Assembly: GCA_016946835.1 (NCBI GenBank)
Contig: JACVTC010000051.1
Span: 174,001-187,500, forward strand
Source of the DNA: Neocallimastix lanati (nom. inval.)
Lineage: Eukaryota > Neocallimastigomycota > Neocallimastigomycetes > Neocallimastigales > Neocallimastigaceae
Direction: 5' to 3'
DNA length: 13,500 nt
How positions within the stretch are numbered: the stretch's first letter is position 1; each line of letters opens with the position of its first letter. A program made the translations under genes and the position numbers. Shown here in pieces: positions 1 through 13,500 of this stretch. Below the pieces are notes generated by a model. It made no database searches. It was not told where the DNA came from and was given only the letters and a program-made list of their open reading frames with translations.

Positions 1-3026
<3,026 letters not shown>

Positions 3027-3511
3027 TTTGATAATATATATCTTAAATATAATTCTACACGATATTAAAAGAACTTTTCCTTCTCTTTTTCTTTTTTTAA
3101 TATTATTTTTTCTAAATCGTAATATTTTCCTTTTAATATATATATATATATATATTATCTTAAATTTATATTTTTGAAAATAAATTTTTTTATCACTTTT
3201 TTTATATATTTATATATATATAAGTATTGTTTTATGGTATACACTTTCTTTTATTTGTTTAAAAAAAATAAAAATAAAAAAAAAAAAAAATACTTTAATA
3301 ATAATTTTTATGATAAAATTAATTTACTTGTTAGTTTTATTTGTTTTATTATTTTTAAGTTTGATTATTTATCCTTTTTTCTTATTTATTTGATTGTTGT
3401 TATTAATAATAAATTTTTTTAGAAAAAATAAATAAAAAAACAACATCAAGGAGGGTATAATATTATAATTTTGTTTATTTGCTTATTATTTATCCTTAAT
3501 AAAATTAGATT

Positions 3512-3516
<5 letters not shown>

Positions 3517-3558
<42 letters not shown>
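3517..3558. repeat. Poly(A) tract, about 42 nt
   Basis: An uninterrupted A-run in the intergenic region about 490 bp upstream of gene A. No element next to it looks like a retrotransposon body, so I read it as simple sequence. Confidence 0.95.
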
Positions 3559-3561
<3 letters not shown>

Positions 3562-3608
3562 TATTACAATATAAAATGATTAATATCAATATTTAAATAA
3601 TAAAATAT

Positions 3609-3639
<31 letters not shown>

Positions 3640-4887
3640 AAAATTATATAAATACTTACTATATATATTAGATAAAAATATAAATCTAAATTAATGCTTA
3701 TGTAAGCTACAAAAATATATATATATACATAAAGTAATAATATGTAAATAAATGAATTTAATATAAAAATAATTATAAATAATATCACTATATCACTATC
3801 AATATAAATTTCAAATCAATTTACTATACAATATTAAAATGTAAAATTACAAAGATAAAGATTATTTATTTATAAATAAAATATTTATGAAATAATATAT
3901 ACTACTTTACCATTAATATTTTCTAATTTTTTTATTATTGCTTTTTTTTAATTATAAAAATTATAAAATTATCTATTAGAAATTTAATTTATTGAATATC
4001 ACCATTAATATTGAATAAAATCTCTATATGATTGAAGTATATTATTCGGAATTAATTATTAAAAAAATTATTTTTCTATTTTTACTTTTATTTTATTTAA
4101 TTTTTATTTTATTTATTATTATTATTAGTATTATTAGTATTATTATTATTATTATTATTATTATTGATTTTGTTTTGATTTTGCTTTTTTTTTTTTTTTT
4201 TTTTTATTTCTCTCTTTTACTTTGTTTTGTTTTTAATCTTTTTTCTCTCTTAATTCAATTTTATTTCAGTTTTATTATTATTTTTTTTATCACTAATTTT
4301 TTATTTAATAAAATTGTTTACTATTCCATTTAATTTTTAAACATTTCCAAAATAAAATAAAAAAAAAAAAAAAAAAAATTAAAGAAAACTTTATATTATT
4401 TTATTTTATATTATCAAAGAAATTATTATATAAAAAAAACATCAATATAAAAATAATAAGAAGAAATAAAAATTATATATTAATTATTATAAATTAAAAA
4501 TAAAACTTTAAATAATAACAAATATTTTTATAATGGATGATATATGTACATTTAATATTATTAATATTATTTGATTATTATTTATTATATTTTAATTATT
4601 ATATATTAAATAAATTTTATTATTATTCATTCATTTAATTTTTGTTATTATTACTATTATTTTATTATTATATAATTATTATTTATTATATATTTATATA
4701 TAGTATTTAAACATCTAAATAAATTTTGAATATAAAAAAGTTTTTAATAATAAATAATATTATTTTAATAGAATATTATTTATTTTTTAAAAAATAATCA
4801 ATAATAGTGAAATAATTAAAAAGACTTATTTAAAGAAATTAATGATATGTATTTTAGAAATAAATGGATTTTAGTAGGAATTTTTCA

Positions 4888-5101
4888 AGTGGCGCATTAC
4901 TAAAAGTTACATAGCCATAAATAAAAAATAAATAATATATATAAAAATAAAAAATATATATAAAAATCAATGAATAAAAATAAAATATAATAAAACATAA
5001 TAAAACATAAAAAATAGAAAATAAAAAAAAATATAAAATTTATTTATCTATTATTTTTATTTATTTTTTTCGAAATGCAACAATTTATGTATTACGCCAC
5101 T
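4888..5101. repeat. Short imperfect inverted repeats enclosing about 214 bp (possible MITE-like remnant)
   Basis: AGTGGCGCATTAC at 4888-4900 and GTATTACGCCACT at 5089-5101 are inverted copies matching at 11 of 13 positions. These are among the few GC-bearing words in 4 kb of A/T-rich DNA, which makes chance pairing less likely. The interior is simple AT sequence with short repeats of TAAAACATAA. I see no clear target-site duplication and no coding sequence. It could be a small non-autonomous element, a decayed element end, or coincidence. Confidence 0.4.
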
Positions 5102-5150
5102 ATAAAATAATAAAATTTGGCAAAATGCAACTCTTCTGTATTTTAATTTT
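5071..5150. repeat. Two-copy direct repeat around AAATGCAAC (50-bp period)
   Basis: AAATGCAAC occurs at 5073-5081 and again at 5123-5131, exactly 50 bp apart. Similarity continues for about a dozen bases (CAATTTATGTATT against CTCTTCTGTATT, one gap). The first copy overlaps the right arm of the inverted repeat at 4888-5101, so both may belong to one decayed element. Confidence 0.4.
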
Positions 5151-6688
5151 ATTTATGATATTAAGATTAGGATATTTTAATAAAATTTATAAAAGGTTAG
5201 TCATATATCAATTTTAAAATTTATAATTATGAAATTTTTTTTGTATAAATATATGTTATAGTAATATATTATGAAACAATAAAATCTTTTAGAAACCAAA
5301 GAAAAATAAAAGTTTTACTTATAAATGATTTATATGTATAATAATGATGCATCAAACAATTTAAGTATATATATAATAATTTAGTAACTTTTTATACTTT
5401 AAAAGGTAATAAATTTTATTTATTGATATTTCGTAAAATACGTTTTGTAAAATTCATATTCTTCATCTATTTACATTATAATATTATATATAACATATAA
5501 TATATGTATATTTTTTCCTTTTTTACACAAAAATAAATTGTTAAAACCTAATAAATAATAAGAATTTTACAATTCACAGAAAAAATAGAAAAAATATACA
5601 GACACAAATATAAATATAGATTAACTAAATATTAACTAAATATTTTTATTCTTAAAGGTAAAATGATATGGTAAAACAAAACAAAAGAATAAAAAAATAA
5701 AAATAATTAAATTAACAGAAACTAAAAAATAATATAATATTTTTATTTAAAATTAATATTCATTGACGTTTATAACTATAAACATATTATAAAAATCTGT
5801 AACGTTGGATTAAAAAAGGAAAAAAAAAAACATATATTATATTAAAAAAAGTTATACTAGGGTTACATATAAAAAGAAAGATTGACTATCCTTGATTTTT
5901 ACTTTAATTTATCATTTAATGTTATCTCTTTTTAAATAAAGGTATATATATATTCACATATTCAATGAAAGTGAAATACATATATAAAGAAATTATTAAG
6001 ATAAGCTAGTAAAAAATAAAGGCAGAAAATAAAAAATAAAAATATTATATTTAATAATAAATATTATTATTATTTTTTATTTTTTTTTTTTTTATTATAA
6101 TTAATATACATATATTTTTATAAAATATATTTAATTATAATTTTTATTTTTTTTTTTAATTATTAATTAAATTTCATTATTTAACTGTATAATAAAAAAA
6201 AAAAATTTTTTTATATATTTCATTTTGTGAATCTATAAATTAACTTTAAAATGATTAAATAAATAATATAAAAAATAAAAATTTTGTATTTATTGAAAAG
6301 TTTAATCAATACAATGTACATGTAATAAAAAAAAAATTCATAAAATTTTTTACATTATATATAAATAATACTAATAAATTTTAATGTATAAATTATTATT
6401 ATTATTTATTATTTAGATATTTATTATCATCAAAATAATTTTTTTATGATATATTTTATTTTTTATTTTTTTACTTTTTTATATTTATTTATTTAATTAA
6501 TATAATTACAAATTTGTTATAATATAAATATAAATACTATATATATTTTTAAGTAATTTTAAAGTATATCTAATTATTATATATTCTTTTAATTTTTTAT
6601 TTTAATATATATATATTTATCTTATTTATATATTTTATATAAAAAAAAAAAAAAAGATTAAGATTAATATATTATTATTTTTTTATTA

Positions 6689-6692
<4 letters not shown>

Positions 6693-6736
<44 letters not shown>
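6693..6736. repeat. Poly(T) tract, about 44 nt
   Basis: An uninterrupted T-run on the plus strand about 280 bp downstream of the stop of gene B (poly(A) in that gene's sense). Confidence 0.95.
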
Positions 6737-6743
<7 letters not shown>

Positions 6744-6965
6744 CACTTTTGTTAATTTTTGTTAATTAGTATCATTATTATTATTTTCATTTAGTATTTA
6801 TTTTGTTTCAATTAATTTCTTTATATAAATTATATATTATTGCTTTACTGATTTTTTTTTAAATAATATTTTATTTAAAATAATATATATATATATTATA
6901 TATATTATTTACTTTTAAAGTATATGCTATTTTTTTTTCTATTATTATTATTATTATATATTTAT

Positions 6966-6967
<2 letters not shown>

Positions 6968-7010
<43 letters not shown>
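6968..7010. repeat. Poly(T) tract, about 43 nt, abutting the stop codon of gene B
   Basis: In the sense of gene B this is about 43 A beginning only seven bases after the TAA stop, with an AATAAA hexamer overlapping the stop region at 7014-7019. It may act as, or mimic, a transcript 3' end; see findings. Confidence 0.95.
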
Positions 7011-9613
<2,603 letters not shown>

Positions 9614-10934
9614 TTAGATTTCTTTTTTTTATTTATTTTTATATAAACGAAAATATCAATTATTAAAAAAATTAATTTTATATTCAAAATGATTTTTATG
9701 TATAATATATTATATAAATTATATAAATCTATAAATTTAAATACATTAATATATACTTTATAAAAGTCTTAAATAAATTAAAAAAAAAAAAAGGTTTATA
9801 TTATTGATTTGTGGGTTGATTATTGTAATTATTTTGGAATAATAATTTAAACCCTTTTCTATAATGATATTATTAATATTATATATTATTTTTTGTTATT
9901 TTTTTTGACCCTAAATATAAAAATTAGAAAATAATAAATAAATAAATAAATAATAATAATATAAGAATTAATAATTTACTATGAATATTTTTTTTAATTA
10001 TAAATTTTTACATAAAAAAAAAAAAAATTAAATAAAAATAACGAAAAAAAGAAAATTTTATTATTTATGATATTAAAATTTAATATTTTATAATTTATAC
10101 TGTAAGTATATATTCTTTTTATATGTATATATTTAATTTATTTATTTTTTGATTATTAAAAAATATATATTTCTTGAATTTTCATTTATAATTATAATTT
10201 CAAGTTAATTGATAAAAAAAAATAAATAAAAATTGAGGAAATCTCTTTCGAGAGTATGTAATAATAAACAAATATATTTTGATTTAATTATAATATATTC
10301 AAAATATTTGATAAAGACTTATTCTTATTTTCATTCTTTCTTTTGTTTAATTTACTTTTCATTATTTTCAAATAATAATAAAAAACAAAACAAAACAAAA
10401 CATATCAAATTAAAATAAAACAAAAAAATAAAACAAAATCATTTATATTTATTACTAATTTAATTTTTATTAATAGTTAACGTTAATAATTCATTTCAAT
10501 TTTCAATTTCATTTGATGTATATAAATTTAACTTTATTAAATATTTATTTGAAAATATTTATTAAATTATGGAATTTTAATTGCTTATGAATTTATTAAA
10601 TAAGCATATAAATATAATATCATTGTTTATATTTATCAAAAAATAATATTTACTTCTATTGACTTTATCTATTTTCTTTCTTTTCAATTTTTATTTTTTC
10701 ATTTAAAAACTGATTATTTATTTATTTTTTTTTATTTAGCTTTTAATTTTTTTTAAAGTAGTTCAGATAGTATTATTTTATTCTATTTTTTTTTTTAAAT
10801 TATTTAAATTTATTATATATATATATATATATAAATATAATCTAATATATTATTTTATCTTAAAATAATTATATATATTAATTATTGTTTTTATTAATAA
10901 ATAAAAATATTTAAATATCAAAAAATATTAAAAT

Positions 10935-11140
<206 letters not shown>

Positions 11141-11551
11141 TATATTAAATAAAAATAATAATATAATTTGATTATTTTTTTTTTTTTATTTCTACGAAAT
11201 TATTTATTTAATATAATAATTAATTTTAAATATTTAAAATAGAATAATTAAAGCTTAACACAATAATTCAATCTAATCTATATACAATGTCTAATATATG
11301 TCGAATAGTTTAGATCATATATACAAATTCAATTTTAATAAATTTACACTATATATTTAATAATAATATAATATATCTAATTATATTTTATTATTAATAG
11401 ATGATACACTAAAGGGCTATTTCCAATTTTTTATTTTTAAAAAGTTAACTTTTTATTTCTATTATTTCTATTTATTTATTTAATTTATTTATTCATATAA
11501 TACGGCTATTCTCTTTATTTTCAAAGACAAAGAAAAGTTAATTCTTTAATT

Positions 11552-11656
11552 AATAAGAATAATTTATATAATAGTTATGAATAATATAATTAATAATAAT
11601 TTATATAGTAGTAAAGAATAATATAATTAATAATAATAATTCATATAAAAGCTAAG
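11552..11656. repeat. Degenerate tandem repeat, 37-40 bp unit, about 2.7 copies
   Basis: Units at about 11552-11579 (partial), 11580-11616 and 11617-11656 share the order AATAATATAATTAATAATAA, then TTTATATA or TTCATATA, then a short AG-bearing end (AGTAGTAAAG, AAGCTAAG). The last two copies have their first 21 bases identical. The unit is more complex than the surrounding microsatellites. Confidence 0.6.
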
Positions 11657-12084
11657 AATAATAAAATTTGTAATTATATGTAAAAATAGAATGTATTTAA
11701 GCAGATTTGTTATTTCATATATTAAAAGAATATAATTATATAGTCATTTATTAGTTATTTAATATAATTAAACTAATATTAATAGATTTACATAATTTAA
11801 TATTATAAAATTATAATGTGATTATAATTTATAATATTTAAATTTCTTATAATTATTAATATATATATTTGTATCTATAATAAAATTTTATATTAATTAA
11901 AGTTTATATTTTCAATTTATATTATAGATTATAATGAAAATTATTTTGATATTAATATATATAATAAATAATTTACATTTTTATTTTGGTAATTTTTGAT
12001 TTAACAGTAACAAATAAGAAAAAAATAATAGAAGTGATATATATTAAACATAATAACTAATATAATATTGTAATGTATTTACAT

Positions 12085-12085
<1 letters not shown>

Positions 12086-12116
<31 letters not shown>
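12086..12116. repeat. (TAA)n microsatellite, about 10 units
   Basis: A short perfect array of the same repeat type as its two neighbours at 10938 and 12219, in the same intergenic region. Confidence 0.9.
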
Positions 12117-12217
12117 TATATAATTTCAAAGGAATATCTAAAATAATATAATTACAATAAAAACAATAAAAATTTGAATATCAAAGATAATATTTAAAGT
12201 AATGTAGTAATAAATTT

Positions 12218-12218
<1 letters not shown>

Positions 12219-12272
<54 letters not shown>
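12219..12272. repeat. (AAT)n microsatellite, about 18 units
   Basis: A perfect ATA/AAT array of about 54 bp, ending at TAGGAATAC. It is about 475 bp upstream of the ASNSD1-like start codon. Confidence 0.9.
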
Positions 12273-12747
12273 GGAATACTAATAATAGGAATAATATACA
12301 TTGTAATATAATATTAATAATATTAATGGTAATTGTAATTAATAATAATAATCATAAAAATATTTATAATCAGAATTATAACAATAATAGTTATAATTAA
12401 TCGCATGTTTAATACTATTATAGTACTTTTCATTACTGTAATAATTAGATAATTTTAGTTTTACATATAATAATTGATTATAAGACATATCATTATTATT
12501 ATATAAATTATATGGTTATGTATTTTTTTGCATAATATGAAGTTAATTATATATATAATATTTAAAAAAAAAATTACGTAAATGTTTTTTGTATTACCAT
12601 TATACATTATAATTTTATAACAATGATAAATTAAAAAATGATTATTATTAGCTAAAAAATATAATATATATTATATATAAAATTATTACATTCTATTAAA
12701 TAAATAATTATTAATAAATCTTTCATAACTTTATAAAATAAATCCAA

Positions 12748-13303
12748 ATGTGTGGAATTTTATTTTATTTGGGAAAAAATCAGGAATCATTAAAGGTATT
12801 ATATATTAATTTTGTTATTAATTTTTTATTAATGTTAATGTTTTATTATTATTATTGCTATTATTAAAAAGGAAAAAGATAATTTTAAAGAATGGCAGGA
12901 GCTAAAAAATAAAATTTCTTCAAGAGGTAATTTAACATATATAAAATGTTAAATAAATATATCAATTAATTAATTTTTTATTACTGCTATTATTATTATT
13001 ATTTTTTAGATAAATAGTATTATTAATATTAATTATGTACATATATATATTTTAACAAAATATAACTATATAAAATATATTTATATATAAAATTTTATAA
13101 CTATATTATAGGTCCTGATTTAACTTCGACTGAAAATTTTGATATTAGTATTACTAATGATTTAAATCAATCAAATAAATATAACATTTCATTTTATGAT
13201 TCAGTTCTTCACATTCGTGGAATAGAAATTACAAAACAACCTTGTATTGATAAAAATGGAAATGTATTATGTTGGAATGGAGAAATTTATGATGGAATTA
13301 ATG

Positions 13304-13334
<31 letters not shown>

Positions 13335-13500
13335 CGAATTTATATAAAATATTCTATACTTATTAATATATGAAATTAAATATTTCAATTTTAGTATTAA
13401 TTATAACTGAATTTGAATTAATTAGGTTCCAGATAATGAAAGTGACACTTTAATTTTATCAAATAGATTAAGTGAAATCAGTTGTGATGATAATGAAATT
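12748..13500 (+). CDS. ASNSD1: ASNSD1-like protein (N-terminal class II glutamine amidotransferase domain), 3' end beyond window
   Basis: Four exons are visible: 12748-12795, 12872-12926, 13112-13302 and 13426 to the edge. They are joined by GT-AG introns of 76, 185 and 123 nt and give 123 residues in frame. The protein opens Met-Cys-Gly-Ile, so after Met removal Cys2 becomes the N-terminal nucleophile of a class II (Ntn) glutaminase. Further family residues are RGPD (split by intron 2), SVLHIRG, then QP, NGNVLCWNGEIYDG and an ESDT acidic site. The spacing and the LHIRG, QPxxDxxGNV and WNGEIY blocks fit ASNSD1 (asparagine synthetase domain-containing protein 1) better than canonical asparagine synthetase; this is by memory of the human protein. 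The C-terminal synthetase-like domain would lie beyond 13500. The ATG has A at -3. The gene is divergent from the kinase at 7018-9613 with about 3.1 kb between starts. Intron 3 opens with GTATTAATT and then a T-run of about 24. Confidence 0.9.
13307..13334. repeat. Poly(T) run in intron 3 of the ASNSD1-like gene
   Basis: About 24-26 T shortly after the donor GTATTA at 13303, ending at CGAATTT. The acceptor follows at 13424-13425, so it is not the acceptor's polypyrimidine tract. Confidence 0.9.

Larger units (their letters stand above)
3027..7017. other. Intergenic region between the tandem kinases: no supportable gene
   Basis: About 4 kb of nearly pure A/T between the stop of gene B and the start of gene A. 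I looked for kinase remnants, tRNA-like or other coding patches on both strands and found none. Open frames at 3174-3422 and 4028-4333 translate into Phe/Ile/Leu/Lys/Asn-rich simple sequence and are artefacts of base composition. Notable contents are poly(A) at 3517-3558, poly(T) at 6693-6736 and 6968-7010, an (ATT)n stretch around 4111-4166, and an inverted/direct repeat cluster at 4888-5150. Relatively less AT-biased patches lie at about 4860-4920, 5070-5140 and 5780-6020. The segment just upstream of gene A (3070-3140) is pyrimidine-rich on the plus strand, purine-rich in the transcript sense, and may be its promoter or 5' UTR, which I cannot delimit. Confidence 0.75.

Noticed and set aside
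3174-3422. 82-codon open frame on the plus strand
   Set aside because: Translation is Phe/Ile/Lys/Asn/Tyr-rich simple sequence with oligo-Lys from an A-run. It has no domain or splice context and is expected by chance in such AT-rich DNA.
3517-3558. Poly(A)42 as the tail of a retroelement insertion
   Set aside because: No element body, reverse-transcriptase fragment or target duplication could be seen beside it. Runs of 40-47 A/T occur in introns too, so homopolymer growth is the simpler reading.
4028-4333. 101-codon open frame on the plus strand, apparently hydrophobic
   Set aside because: The hydrophobicity comes from (ATT)n coding poly-Ile and T-runs coding poly-Phe. This is microsatellite translation, not a membrane protein.
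4864-4914. Short plus-strand frame with balanced composition (MDFSRNFSSGALLKVT), and a similar minus-strand frame over the same bases
   Set aside because: Sixteen codons with no continuation by plausible splicing and no family match I recognise. The less AT-biased bases are better explained by the inverted-repeat arm at 4888-4900.
10243-10254. CTCT-TTCG-AGAG hairpin with a UUCG-type loop
   Set aside because: Only four base pairs, no U-run or flanking gene end that would make it a terminator, and no wider fold; probably chance.
10233-10418. 61-codon open frame on the plus strand
   Set aside because: Low-complexity Lys/Tyr/Phe/Ser composition and no recognisable motif; it lies in an intergenic region between well-supported genes.

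Overview
The window looks like nuclear DNA from an extremely AT-rich, intron-rich eukaryote, most probably an anaerobic gut fungus (Neocallimastigomycota). Three things point there. Non-coding DNA is almost pure A/T with homopolymer runs of 40-47 nt, (TA)n tracts and (ATT/AAT)n microsatellites. Every gene is cut by short AT-rich GT-AG introns. The protein sequences are fungal in style: the first two genes most resemble the Cbk1/Orb6/COT1 branch of the NDR kinases. Dictyostelium has similar base composition and cannot be fully excluded, but the FIGYT-type hydrophobic motif and COT1-like C-lobe favour a fungus.

Layout. (1) Positions 1-3026, minus strand: an NDR-family Ser/Thr kinase gene in seven visible exons (gene A). 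Its start codon is in the window; its last few codons run off the left edge. (2) 3027-7017: about 4 kb of AT-rich intergenic DNA without a credible gene. It holds long poly(A)/poly(T) tracts and one small inverted-repeat structure at 4888-5101. (3) 7018-9613, minus strand: a second, complete NDR kinase gene (gene B), also seven exons, 488 codons by my reconstruction. (4) 9614-12747: about 3.1 kb of intergenic DNA between divergently transcribed genes, including a perfect (ATA)n array of about 203 bp. (5) 12748 to the right edge, plus strand: the first four exons of an ASNSD1-type protein with an N-terminal class II glutamine amidotransferase domain.

Genes A and B are tandem paralogues in the same orientation. 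Five introns lie at identical positions and phases, and each gene has one private intron near the N-terminus. Both keep all the catalytic kinase residues, so both are probably active. In fungi this kinase is the end effector of the RAM/MOR morphogenesis network and works with a Mob2-type coactivator. Gene A differs in its activation segment, and its N-terminus carries a sequence that fits the NDR kinase substrate consensus HxRxxS. That raises the possibility of self- or cross-phosphorylation between the two. The ASNSD1-like gene has no evident functional link to the kinases.

All exon joins are read by eye from splice sites, frame and family alignment; no transcript or database evidence was available.
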